The notes beneath the pieces were generated by a model. The model did not search any database, was not told the origin of the DNA, and worked only from the letters and a program-made list of their open reading frames with translations. DNA of 64,000 bases from Gordionus sp. m RMFG-2023. Taxonomy: Eukaryota > Nematomorpha > Gordioida > Chordodea > Parachordodidae. The stretch covers positions 42,612,569-42,676,568 of the forward strand of contig NC_088776.1 in the NCBI RefSeq assembly GCF_954871325.1, given 5' to 3'. Position numbers and translations under genes: made by a program. Shown in pieces: positions 36,283 to 46,887 of the stretch. Each line of letters begins with the position of its first letter. Positions within the stretch are counted from its first letter, which is position 1.

Positions 36283-38357
36283 ATTTAGAGTCATTAATTT
36301 TAATAATCTTTCCTATCAAAATTATTATTTAATTTTGAAAATGTGAAAGATTTTGACTATAAATTTAAGGGTCTTCTAGAACTAATTCTTAGATTTTTTT
36401 TATTTATGATCTTACTTCCAATTTTCTCAATTATCGTAATGACTTATTTATTTACTTTATTTTGATATTTTATTCAGAGAATACTAATTTACAAATATGA
36501 AGAAAAAATACAAGATGCGAACATTTATCCTTACAACATTATAGATGTCCATTCGCCCGTATACGGCATCAAATGCCTTTTGAAGGAGGGAAGGTCGATA
36601 TGTTGCATTGTTGTAACACCCTTAGGAATTCACGAATACAGTGATTTAGTCAACAAAGAATTTTGAATTATTTAAATATTGTTAATAATTGGTATTTATT
36701 ATTTTGAAATTGTAATTTTACATAGCTTAGTTAATAATGTACGAATAAATTTAAATGCCACTTTGGTTTATAAATTCAGCTTTAAGCTTATTACGATCGA
36801 TGGTTTATATTTCCATAAAATTCTTGCAAATATTTTTTATTAAAAGTCGTCAAATAAAAATCTCGAGCTATTATAATGACTTATTTTGAAATTAAAAATA
36901 AAATAGATAGATAATTCTTATATTTGATATTTTCAACAGGGATGTGAACCCTTCGACAAAAAAAAAGGGTCCGAGTTCGGGCCCGGTAATAAATTTAAAA
37001 AGGACCCGGGTCAAGGGTCCGGGTTCAGAGGGAACATAAAAATAATGACTCAAAATAAGACTTTTTTTCATTCATTTTTTATTATACTTCATTATATACA
37101 CATTTATAATTCGAAATGAGATAATTTATATTTTAACTATTTTATTCAATCGCACAATCATGATATCTTCTAAAATATCATCCTTCAGATTTCCACGTAA
37201 ATTAGACAAAATATATTTGAACGATAAAAATCCACGTTCCACGCTTACCTAAAATAGATAGTCATTTTTATAATACATAAATTATTTTACTTGTGTCGCC
37301 GGTACAGCCATGACGATTCTAGACAAGGTATATAATTCTGGATATATTGAAGAATTTTCCTCCCAGAATTTTAAAATGTTTGCATCTCTATTTATTCTCT
37401 TAACTTCCGAGAACTTTTCTATTAAAGATACAATAGATATTTTTTGCTCCTTTCTATCAGATGATAATTTAATATTTTTTTTCTCTATCTAATAGTAAAA
37501 TTTCCAGATCATCAATATCATTATCATCAATATCGTTATCATTATCATTGTTATCGCTACAACCAGTAGATATTGTTGTAGCCTCCAATATATTAAATAA
37601 TAGAGTTTTGGGTATGCCATAAATCTTAAAGATGGTCTATAGCCATTTGTTTTTGCTCACTAATTAATAAAACTTGATATCGCGGGTCTAAATATATTGA
37701 AGCCTATACAACACTATTTTGTAAATATTGTTGCTATCTAATTTTCATATTTTCTAATACTTCATATGAAAAAGAACTTGTAAATCTTTCTAACTCTAAT
37801 CGAAATCTTATCCATATGCCATAAAAATCCGATAAACATAACTGTTCTGCTTGCAATCTTATTGTAGTTATTTTTAAAAGAACCAACATACTAGTAAGGT
37901 CTTTTATTTAATTCCAATCATCTTCCGACAAAAGACTTCACATGCTCTTACAATAAAATAATTACAGAAATCTTTCAAACTTAATAATCGCTCTAGCATC
38001 ATACATATAGAGGACCAACGTGTTGTGCAATCTAAAATTTCCATTTGCCTTTTCATGGATTTGAATATTCTTGATAACTTATAATAAAATTATATATTTG
38101 CAAAACCTGCCAATTTTGATTAATTTAAATTTACTGCTCAAAAAACATAACTAACACTGCAAAATAATCACTTAATAAAATTTTTATAAAAGATATTAAT
38201 AAATTAGCCTTTAAAATTAAAATATTATTACTTGCAGTACAAAATAATTCCAAATATTTCACTTTCAAATAAAAATAGTCAAAGTATTTCTAATAAGAGC
38301 AAATAAATTTACATAATAAAATATTATTACTTACACTATAAAATAATGTATGGTATC

Positions 38358-38754
38358 TATAAGAATTTTACGATTTCTCGGATATGTGATAAGGATGAGA
38401 TTTTATAATTTAAAGTTGACACATTTTTAAACATTAATTAATACGATTTAAAGCTGAAACATTTAAAACACAAATATTTAATTTATCTTTTTTTATTATA
38501 ACATATAAATTTCAAACTGTCATATAACAAAAAAAACAACAATATATACAAAAAAATTATAATATATCAATATCCTACAATTATATCTTTCAAATATAAT
38601 CTATTTACATTTTATCGTTATACATCCATTTCAAATCATTTTTAACTTTTTAAATTGATTTTTACTTTTACATTTAAATCGATTTTAACTTTTACATAAA
38701 ATATTTCATTATCACCTCGAGTGATTTTATTTAAATTATTTCCACAATATAACA
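38358..38754 (-). repeat. 3' LTR of the gypsy element
   Basis: This 397 bp copy matches the LTR at 43407-43811. In element sense it begins TGTTATATTGTGG and ends ACTTATA. The chief difference from the other LTR is a 6 bp gap plus a few substitutions. Confidence 0.92.
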
Positions 38755-38775
38755 TTTCCTTCTCTTTTAGTTTCC
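38755..38775 (-). other. Polypurine tract of the gypsy element
   Basis: In element sense the sequence directly before the 3' LTR is a purine run ending AAAAGAGAAGGAAA, the expected plus-strand priming site. Confidence 0.75.
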
Positions 38776-38910
38776 CCCTTCATTGTACCCATCATTCGTA
38801 TCGTATATTGAGGTAATCCCTAAGTTCTTTATTTATTCCAAGTCCATGTACCTTTTCGTTCTAACATCAAATTTAACTAAAAAAATTATATTTTATTTTA
38901 TATAGTTTAT

Positions 38911-40000
38911 TTATAATGAATGAATTTCTTCGGTCTCAAATTGTATTGTCGACTTGGCTCTTGAACACTTATTTGATTTCGATCTCGTATCTGGCTTTGA
39001 ACTTGAACTTGATCTTGTTCTTTCTTTTGATCTTGCTCCTGACCTCTTCCCCCCTCTAAAAACTCGTTCACTCGTCGTATAATCATTACTTGTCGATCTT
39101 ATTTTTATTTGATTCAAATGTCTTCTTATTATATTATGTCCAGTATCTATTTTGTATGATAAATTTCTATCTTTATGTATCACTACTCCTTTATCCCACA
39201 TGTTTTCCTTGAACGTTTTATACCAAATTTTATCTCCTACGTTGATATTTCTCGTTACTGTTATTTTGCGATTTAATACGTTATCTTTTTCCTCCATAGG
39301 TTTAACCAAATCCCATTTTGTCCTTATACTTCTAGAAGACACTAATTTGCTTGGTATCATATTTGTCGTCGCATTTGGAGTATTTCGATAATTAAACAAA
39401 AAAATTTCTAAAGCTATCTCGGCGTTAACTTTTGTGTTATTCTCCACATTTCTCTTCAAGCTCATTTTCATTGATTTAATCATACGTTCGCATTGACCAT
39501 TGGATTGTTGATGATGTGGAGCAGTCAAAATATGTTTTATTTCATGATCCTCACAAAATTTTTTAAATAGGTGACTAGTGAAATTGGTGCCATTATCCGT
39601 CACGATGTTATATGGTATTCCAAATAGACTTATTATTCTCATCAGTTCTTTCACAGTAGATTCTGTTGTAATATTTTTCATTCTCTTTATTATTGGAAAT
39701 TTGCTATATGCGTCCACAAATACCATGTAATCATTATCTCCGAACTGTGCAAAGTTAATATGTACTCATTCAAAAATTTTAGTCGCGATTCTCCATGGAT
39801 TTTGTATATTGTGTGGATTGTCTGCCCATTTGTTACATTCTTCACACTCTTTTACCTCTTGATCTACATTTGCATTTATACCAGGCCACCATAAATAATC
39901 TTTCGCCAATAATTTTATCTTGCCTGCGCCTAAATGTCCTTTGTGTAAATCTTTTAACATCTCATTTCTCATTTTCCTCGGTATTATGATTCGGTTTTCT
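38911..40000 (-). mobile_element. Gypsy integrase region with an arginine/serine-rich tail
   Basis: The N-terminal HHCC zinc motif is seen as HKGHLGAGK with a later CEECNKW. The core has [27 protein letters not shown] and HHQQSNGQCERM, which supply the DD35E pattern. A C-terminal domain with VGDKIWYK follows. The last 40 or so residues are rich in Arg and Ser (RSGARSKERTRSSSSSK). Part of the gypsy fossil 38358-43811. Confidence 0.85.
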
Positions 40001-41650
40001 TTAAAAAGGCAATTCTTTATCAAACTCAACTCCATTTCCATATTCTTGTATGTATTGTTTTTTATATCTTCACCATGTTTGATGTTATTTATTACTTCCA
40101 TTAATTCATCATCATCGTTTGTTTCTTTCACTATTCTTTGAAAGTTAATTGGTATGTCCCATAAATCACTAGTAATCTCATTATTTTCTATATTTTGTAT
40201 ACCCTCTTCAGTATTTCTTTGTGGTAATCTTGATAAACAGTCTGGTATTGTATTGCGATTACCAGCTCTGTGAACTATCGTGAAATCGTAAGCTCCCATA
40301 GCCAAATTCCACTTTTGCAATCTCATCGATATTGACGTGTTATCTTTTAATCCTTTTGTAAATATGCAAACGAGTGGCTTGTGGTCGGTTATAATGACGA
40401 ATTTGGAGCCTATGAGGTACTCCTGAAACTTCTTCACTGCATATACTATTGCTAAAGCCTCTCTCTCGATATTTGTATAATTAATTTCTACTTTCAATAA
40501 AGTTCTCGATGCGTATGCTATAGGCATCTCCTTGCCATTTCCTTCTATATGAAATAATACAGCACCTAAACCTTTTTCCGAAGCATCCGTCGCGATACCT
40601 ATCGGCAAATCTGGATTGTAATAATTTAACGATGGTGGTGTACTAATTAGATTCTTCAAATCATCATAACATCTTTGATGTACGTCATTCCACAAAAATT
40701 TTCCTTTATTTGCTATCTTGTATAATGGATCCGCTAAATCCGCAAAATTACATAAAAATTTTCGGTAATAACTAGCCATGCCCAAAAACTTTGCCAGTTC
40801 TTCTTTAGTTGTTGGTACTGGCATGTCCGTAATGGCCTTTATCTTTTCTCCATTCGGATGAATCCCCTTATCATCGATGTCGTGTTCAAGAAATCGTATT
40901 TCTTTCTTGAAAAATATACTCTTCGTAAAATTAGGTATTAGTCCATATTTTGAGATTCTGTCAAAACCCAATTTTATGTTTTTCATGTGTTTTTCGTCAT
41001 CATCACCAGTAATTAATAAGTCATCAATGTAGAAAATAGCGTCTTTTAAATCACCGAAAATCTTGTTCATAGTCTGTTGAAAAATAGCTGATGATGTCTT
41101 TAAACCGAAAGGAAGTCTGGTGAATCTGAAGTAGCCTCTATGCGTGGATATGGTGAGAAGATTTCTTGATTATTTGTGAATTGGTATTTGAAGGAAAGCA
41201 TTCTTAAAATCTATTTTTGTAAACTTCTTGCCTTTTGACAGCTTTGATATAAGGTCATTGATTCTTGGAATTGGGTATTTGAAGTCTACCAGTGCAGTGC
41301 TCTTGAAGTCTACGCAAAGCCTCAATGTACCATCGCTCTTATAAACAGGTGTGAGCGGACTCGCCCAGCGTACGTCGTCCACTTGCTCGATTATCTTGTC
41401 ATCGATCCACTTCTGCAACTCCTTTGTTAACAAATCATGTCGTTTATATGGCACTCGTCTTGGCGGTATTATTTTTGGTATAGCGTCCTGTTTAAGATAA
41501 AGTTTAACATAACTGCGATTTATAGGCTTTTTGTCAACTTTGGTTTTACATTCGTTTATCATCTTTTGTATTGCATCATCATAATTTTCTTCGACATGGT
41601 TTACAAATTGAACTAATATGTTGCCAAACGCTTTTAACCATGTCCTACCT
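40000..41650 (-). mobile_element. Gypsy reverse transcriptase and RNase H region
   Basis: Reverse transcriptase landmarks include DGTLRLCVDF, KIDFKNAFLQIP and the catalytic FYIDDLL. The RNase H part has IATDASEKGLGAVL, REALAIVYAVKKFQEYL and VITDHKPL. A spacer with HRAGNRNTIPDCLSRLPQ leads to integrase. This order is diagnostic for Ty3/gypsy. Part of the gypsy fossil 38358-43811. Confidence 0.9.
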
Positions 41651-41689
41651 AACAGCGGTATTTTATTGCTCTGCACTACGTGTATGTTC

Positions 41690-43061
41690 AAGGTCTCTGT
41701 CTTGTTTTTCCATATTTTGCCTTGATGTCAACGGTACCCAACACCTTTATAATTCTCCCATCGTAGCCCGTAAGTTTTGTTTCCGATTTCTTTAATGTTT
41801 TAATACCAATTTTTCTTGCAACACTTATTGGTAGTATTGTGAATCTTGACCCCGTGTCTATCTGTAATTCAATTGGCACATCATTAAGGTGCATCGTGAT
41901 TTTATATGCGTCATACGCTTTGTTATTATCATCATCAAGATTATTTATATCCACATTAAAAAGACTATATTCTTCTTTTTCAATTTTATCACAATTTACA
42001 TCCTTTATTTCCTTTATTTCTTCTATATTGACCGTATTTAATTTATTTGAGTATCGCCGTTGATTATTGTCATTATTTCGGTATCTGTTATTATTATACG
42101 ATTGATTGTAGTTTTGGTTGCAATTCTGATTGTAGTTACGATTATAACTTTGATCGTAATTCTGATTATATCTTGGTCTGTATCTTGAATCATTATTATT
42201 TCTATCATTGTATCTGTCATAATTACGCCTATCGTTATAATTATCATTATTGAATCTCGATCTTGGAGCTCTGTCATTATATTGATATCTATGATTAAAG
42301 TTATTTTGATACCGCGGATTGAAATTGTTACGATAACGTGAATCATAATTGTTTCCTTGAAACCTCTGCCAATTATCGCATCTAGGTGTCCACTGCCGTC
42401 TAAACCCATTATCATTTGAAGTACATGCCAATCTATTGTTACCATCGTATTTCACCAGTTGATTATCCGAACTTATCCTCTTGACTTCGACCTCATCTAT
42501 CGCTTTCACCGTGGTTCCTGCTTCAATTTTTATATTATCAATTTTATTTAAAATATTGTCACACGCTTCTTTCTCTTCTATATCTGCTGCTGCCTTTAGT
42601 ATCATATCTATATTTACATTTTCCATTTTAGAAATTCTCTGCCTGATTTTCTTACTTATCGATGAAAGCCTTATTTTCTCTATTGCTCTCTCAAAGTCTT
42701 TATACTTACATTTAGTATTTAAACCACATACTCGAGTTACCCAGGCCTGAAATTTTTCACCTGGATTTTGCACAGCCGCCGCAAAATCAACCTTGTAACT
42801 GTCCATAGATTTTTCAGGGTGTAGAAGTTTAAACTTCTCGATTAAATTTGTAAGATTAGAGAACTCGGACGATGTACAGATTGCCTCTAGATTTAAGTAC
42901 TCGTCTTCTGGTAATCTGTTTGTGAAAATACTCGCTTTTTCCGCTTCCGTCCATTGGCTATCTTTTAATACGGAATCGAATCTTTTTAAAAAAAACTCAA
43001 CGTTCCCTGTAAACGCCGGTACGTCAACTATATTATTTTTTGTATTTACTAACGGTTTCAT
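41690..43061 (-). mobile_element. Gypsy gag and protease region
   Basis: Gag starts MKPLVNTKNNIVDVPAF and has the capsid-type segment FLKRFDSVLKD ... LHPEKSMDSY. Where most gypsy gags have a CCHC zinc knuckle, this one has about 110 residues dominated by Asn, Arg and Tyr in short repeats such as NYNQNY and RYND. The aspartic protease motif LQIDTGSRFTILP follows. Part of the gypsy fossil 38358-43811. Confidence 0.88.
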
Positions 43062-43387
43062 AATGTATATTATTTATAATGATCGTTTATTTCATATCTT
43101 ATTTATATCATATATCACACGGAAAAAAAATATATTTATATTCGTATATAAAATTGAATAATACAAGCTAATAAATTTATCTGGTAGCGTTGGTCAAATG
43201 ATTCAGTCTCGTTGATAGCATTGAGCATTAAAAAAGAATGTCTCGTGTATAAACGTAATGGATTTGTGCGTCGAAGCATAGCGATGTTGCGTGATTTCAC
43301 GTGATGGACATCTTATAATCATGATGTATCGAAAGCGCTCTGTCATATTGTAACTATAAACTGAGACTATTATAAGAATTGTAAACG

Positions 43388-43406
43388 TCGGAATACGTTG
43401 CCACCA
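43388..43406 (-). other. Putative primer-binding site of the gypsy element
   Basis: Directly inside the 5' LTR, in element sense, the sequence is TGGTGGCAACGTATTCCG. It begins with TGG as expected for pairing to a tRNA 3' CCA end. I cannot assign the tRNA. Confidence 0.6.
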
Positions 43407-43811
43407 TATAAGAATTTTACGATTTCTCGGATATGTGATAAGGATGAGATTTTATAATTTAAAGTTGACACATTTTTAAACATTAATTAATACGATTTAA
43501 AGCTGAAACATTTAAAACACAAATATTTAATTTATCTTTTTTTATTATAACATATAAATTTCAAACTGTCATATAACAAAAAAAACATAACAATATATAC
43601 AAAAAAATTATAATATATCAATATCCTACAGTTATGTCTTTCAAATATAATCTATTTACATTTTATCGTTATACATCCATTTCAAATCATTTTTAACTTT
43701 TTACCTTTAAATTGATTTTTACTTTTACATTTAAATCGATTTTAACTTTTACATAAAATATTTCATTATCACCTCGAGTGATTTTATTTAAACTATTTCC
43801 ACAATATAACA
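43407..43811 (-). repeat. 5' LTR of the gypsy element
   Basis: The 405 bp partner of the LTR at 38358-38754. The two are nearly identical, differing by a few substitutions and two small indels. Confidence 0.92.
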
Positions 43812-43890
43812 GTATCAATATCTAAATAAAATGAAATGAAGTCCAGGAAGAAAAACGTGAAGATAAAATAAATGATTCCACGAAGAAAAT

Positions 43891-44040
43891 TATAAAAATT
43901 TTATATTATTTTTTAAAAATTATAAAAATTTTATATTATTTTTTAAAAATTATAAAAATTTTATATTATTTTTTAAAAATTATAAAAATTTTATATTATT
44001 TTTTAAAAATTATAAAAATTTTATATTATTTTTTAAAAAT
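43891..44040. repeat. Five perfect tandem copies of a 30 bp unit
   Basis: Unit TATAAAAATT-TTATATTATT-TTTTAAAAAT repeats exactly five times. It lies in the subterminal part of the hAT element that ends at 44179. Perfect identity points to recent expansion or homogenisation. Confidence 0.95.
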
Positions 44041-44187
44041 TGTATTTTTACATTAATTTAAAAAATAAAAATTTAAGTTAAAAATTTTTAACACCCTGAA
44101 CCCTTAGACCCTTCACTTTTTAAAAGGGTCCGGGTTCAGCCAAAATAAGGAGGGATCCGGGTCCGGGTTCACATCCCTGATTTTCAA

Positions 44188-44525
44188 CCTAAAAATAAAA
44201 AAAAATAAAATGTAGGACCACGGGAAAAAAAACGATTAAAAAAAGAGAAAAGAAAAATTATTATCTCACCCCCTCCTGGCATCCTCCTCCTTTTCTTCCC
44301 TCTGTTCCCTTTTCTTGCTTGAAACCGCCCCTGAACCGCTTGGAAGGCATCTTATACCACCCCTGCGGCCAGACCCCTCCCCCATTATTCGGCCGAAAAA
44401 GGTTTATTTCCGAAAATTCAAAACCTCTATTTTGTCTTATAAAATTCAGAGCACAGATACCATATTTTCAATTTCGGCCACAATTTAAAAAAAATTCATC
44501 CTATCCTGAGTTAGCTATTTATGAA
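44188..44525. other. GC-richer stretch between two transposons
   Basis: The stretch 44265-44400 has CCCCTCC-rich and CGGCC-containing sequence. A 71-codon plus-strand frame (44319-44534) has no recognisable domain. It may be part of another repeat or a short regulatory region; nothing firm can be said. Confidence 0.25.
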
Positions 44526-44659
44526 CCGGTGTAGGATTGTGAAATCAATACCCATTCTCTCTTCTATATCGTATTGATATTATCACTGTAGATTCAATAC
44601 CGTAGTGATAATTTGGTATTTTTGAATCAATACCGTATTAATTTTTAAGAGATGTTTTC

Positions 44660-44925
44660 ATTGCTTCAAATATATTGGCGGCCATTAAAATTGTAAAATA
44701 TTTTCTCATATATTTTTTTCATCGTTTTAATATATTGGCGGCCATTAAAATTGTAAAATATTTATTCATAATATATTTTTTCATCGTTTCAAATATATTG
44801 GAGGCTATTAAAATTGTAAAATATTTATTATTATATAATCGCTTCAAATATATTGGCGGCCATTAAAAATATTTATTATATATTTTTCCACCGCTTCAGA
44901 AATATTGGCGGCCATTTTCGATTTG
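44660..44925. repeat. Degenerate tandem array, about 60 bp unit, five copies
   Basis: The unit contains TTCAAATATATTGGCGGCCA followed by TTAAAATTGTAAAATATTTA. Five diverged copies are seen, the fourth and fifth partly shortened. The GGCGGCCATT core is the best conserved part. Confidence 0.75.
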
Positions 44926-45150
44926 AATTTATTTAAAATAGATTTAATAGTTTTTTTCTATTTTTTTATATAATTTTTTAAGGGAATTTATTTATTTTAC
45001 AATTCTTGATATCCTATATAATTTTTATTTGTTTACTTTCAACTCCATCCTTTAGAAAATTTTAAATAAATACAATGTATACAAATTTTCTTGATTTGCC
45101 ATTGTATTATTGGGATCTCAAGCCTTAATTTAATACAAAAGCTTAAGCTA

Positions 45151-45366
45151 TAGTGTTGCGATGATTTAATGAAACATATTGACGATTAAATTAAAACTCA
45201 TCCATATACAATTATTTTCTTTGCAAAAATAATTAAAATAACAAAAGGAGTAATAAAAGAATTTTCAATAATGCTTTGTCTATATTTTAATTGCAAAGAA
45301 AATAATTTTATATGGATGGGTTTTAATTAAATCGTCAATATGTTTCATTAAATCATCACAACACTG
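45151..45366. mobile_element. Palindromic Tc1/mariner-like MITE
   Basis: A 216 bp element made of two inverted arms of about 75 bp. Left arm begins TAGTGTTGCGATGATTTAAT; the right arm, read inward, begins CAGTGTTGTGATGATTTAAT. It is flanked by TA on both sides (45149-45150 and 45367-45368), the Tc1/mariner target. It is non-coding. Confidence 0.75.
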
Positions 45367-45849
45367 TAATCACAGACAAATGAGGGTTGTTGATTCAAAG
45401 TTTTATAAAAGATATTATGAATTCAAACAAATTAAATCTACCTTATTGATTGAATGAGAATCTATAATTGTCATCTATAAATGTCGACTCAAAGATTTAA
45501 ATTATATTTTAGATTTTATTCGTAAAAGCTGAGGTTCGGTCATAAATTATCAATACGGTATTAATTTTACAATATTGTAGAATCAATACCGTATTTATTT
45601 TACAATACTACACCGGCCATATTAAACTTTGGAGCAATTCTGTAAAGGATGTCAAAGGTTAATCAGAATAAAAAATACGAGATAATAAATGTTCCTTTAC
45701 ATGATTTTTTTCGCGCCCTCAGGTCTGTAAAAAAATTTAACCGGAAGCTTTTAGTTATTAAAAGAAAAATAATTATTTAAGATAATAAACGTAAATATTG
45801 ATGATTATAATCATAAATTCTTTTTTTTTGATTGTTATAAAAAAATGAT

Positions 45850-46887
45850 TTGACAATTTTTCATTATGTTTTTAAGAGTAATTTGATGATTAGAATCATT
45901 ATAAACATGGTGATACTTTATAACGAGATTACAATATTTAGTGCATTCCATATTAATAAATTTTACAAACCGAGTTACACCAACATAAGTCAAGATATAT
46001 TCGAAAAACTACAAAAGCATAAACGAAAACGGAGCATATTATATGAGAAAAATAATTTAACTGACGATTTTAATTATGGAAAATACCTATCGTTTCAAGA
46101 AATACTTGATATACAAAGAGGGCAAGATGTTAGACACGAAAGTAGTTACTCCCAAGCTAGTCGCCATTATTTATCTAAAGTAATGAGTAACTACAATATT
46201 GATTTGGTAAATCAAAATATAACGTGCAAGAATATGACAAAATTGGACGATTTTGAAGTGTTTTTAAGGTTAAAAAAGATGGAATGGATACAAACCACTA
46301 CCAGTAATACCCTGACAACAAAGAATTTACTACAAAAATATTTGGAGTTTTTTAAAAGTGAAAATTTAAAAGATAACGATACATTAATGCCCTCTTCTTA
46401 TGGTAACAAGCCTATTCATACCTGGCCATGGGATGATGCGCATAGACCGTATGACAAAAATATAGCTGATAAAAACTCGAATATTTATAAAGATATATAT
46501 TCAAATATAATATCGTACCAGGATCACATCAATTTGAATATGATAAATAAAGAAACTATGAATAATCCCAACTCCCATAAGTTTCAACAAATGGAAAATC
46601 AGGAAAACGACTTTAAGCCAGCGATGCTTCAAATACTGAGAAATGATACTATTACTATTTCAAGTTTAACCTTTACAACTATGGCCGATGATGGTGATAA
46701 TAATTCCAATAATAGAGATTTCGTTATGAATTTCAAATTGAATCTAAAATCTAGGAAAGAAAATAAGTTTTTAGTGGATTTGTTAAAATTTATATCTATC
46801 GACAAAGACATCACTGACATAAAAGCCTTAGATTTACATAATACATTTGAAAAATCGAAAGAAAATAATATAACTAAATTAAGTTAA
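45850..46887 (+). CDS. Unrecognised 345-codon protein, possibly secreted or membrane-anchored
   Basis: A single uninterrupted frame, by far the longest outside transposons. Near the start is a hydrophobic segment (IRIIINMVILYNEITIFSAF, about residues 14-33), which could be a signal sequence or anchor. A second ATG at 45886 would give a start closer to it. After it comes a basic cluster HKRKRS (about residue 60), a possible dibasic processing site. Several N-glycosylation-type sites follow (NIS, NLT, NIT, NMT, NDT). The sequence is rich in Asn, Lys and Asp, with long polar linkers and HTWPWDDAHRPYDK as a distinctive aromatic patch. No family is recognised. It may be a fast-evolving host gene with a single coding exon, or one exon of a larger gene. 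Confidence 0.5.
   Translation: MTIFHYVFKSNLMIRIIINMVILYNEITIFSAFHINKFYKPSYTNISQDIFEKLQKHKRKRSILYEKNNLTDDFNYGKYLSFQEILDIQRGQDVRHESSYSQASRHYLSKVMSNYNIDLVNQNITCKNMTKLDDFEVFLRLKKMEWIQTTTSNTLTTKNLLQKYLEFFKSENLKDNDTLMPSSYGNKPIHTWPWDDAHRPYDKNIADKNSNIYKDIYSNIISYQDHINLNMINKETMNNPNSHKFQQMENQENDFKPAMLQILRNDTITISSLTFTTMADDGDNNSNNRDFVMNFKLNLKSRKENKFLVDLLKFISIDKDITDIKALDLHNTFEKSKENNITKLS

Larger units (their letters stand above)
38358..43811 (-). mobile_element. Ty3/gypsy LTR retrotransposon, young fossil
   Basis: The element is about 5.45 kb, minus orientation, with LTRs of 397 and 405 bp that differ at only a handful of positions, so it is recent. A perfect 5 bp target duplication GTATC flanks it (38353-38357 and 43812-43816). 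Order from right to left: LTR, gag, aspartic protease, reverse transcriptase, RNase H, integrase, LTR. It looks nearly whole but broken, with about two or three breaks. It is inserted in the hAT transposon 36937-44179. Confidence 0.93.
36937..44179 (-). mobile_element. hAT transposon interrupted by a gypsy element
   Basis: The ends are perfect 15 bp inverted repeats CAGGGATGTGAACCC, flanked by a perfect 8 bp duplication ATTTTCAA (36929-36936 and 44180-44187). Without the gypsy insertion (38353-43811) the element is about 1.8 kb. Its transposase remains are on the minus strand: LDCTTRWSSICMMLERLL near 38040-37970, LQAEQLCLSDFYGIW near 37850, and the C-terminal dimerisation domain near 37330-37140 with VERGFLSFKYIL, LRGNLKDDIL and IMIVRL. 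A GT-AG intron separates VMAVPATQ from VSVERGF. The N-terminal part is missing. A 5 x 30 bp tandem array lies near its right end. A relative is at 50655-51020. Confidence 0.85.
44526..45616. mobile_element. Terminal-inverted-repeat element of unknown superfamily
   Basis: The left end reads CCGGTGTAGGATTGTGAAAT. The right end, read inward, reads CCGGTGTAGTATTGTAAAAT. Both are followed by AATACCGTATT-type repeats that occur several times near each end. Inside are a tandem array (44660-44925) and a palindromic MITE (45151-45366). It is non-coding. No target duplication could be assigned. Confidence 0.62.

Noticed and set aside
37310-37492. Plus-strand gene inside the hAT transposon
   Set aside because: The frame is antisense to readable hAT transposase motifs on the minus strand and has no domain.
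42038-42445. Overlapping open frames opposite and within the gag region
   Set aside because: They are shadows of the Asn/Arg/Tyr-rich repeat tract read in other frames, consisting of I/T or Y/C repeats without protein-like character.
43891-44040. CRISPR-like array
   Set aside because: The five 30 bp units are directly adjacent with no spacers, in a eukaryotic transposon; it is a simple tandem repeat.
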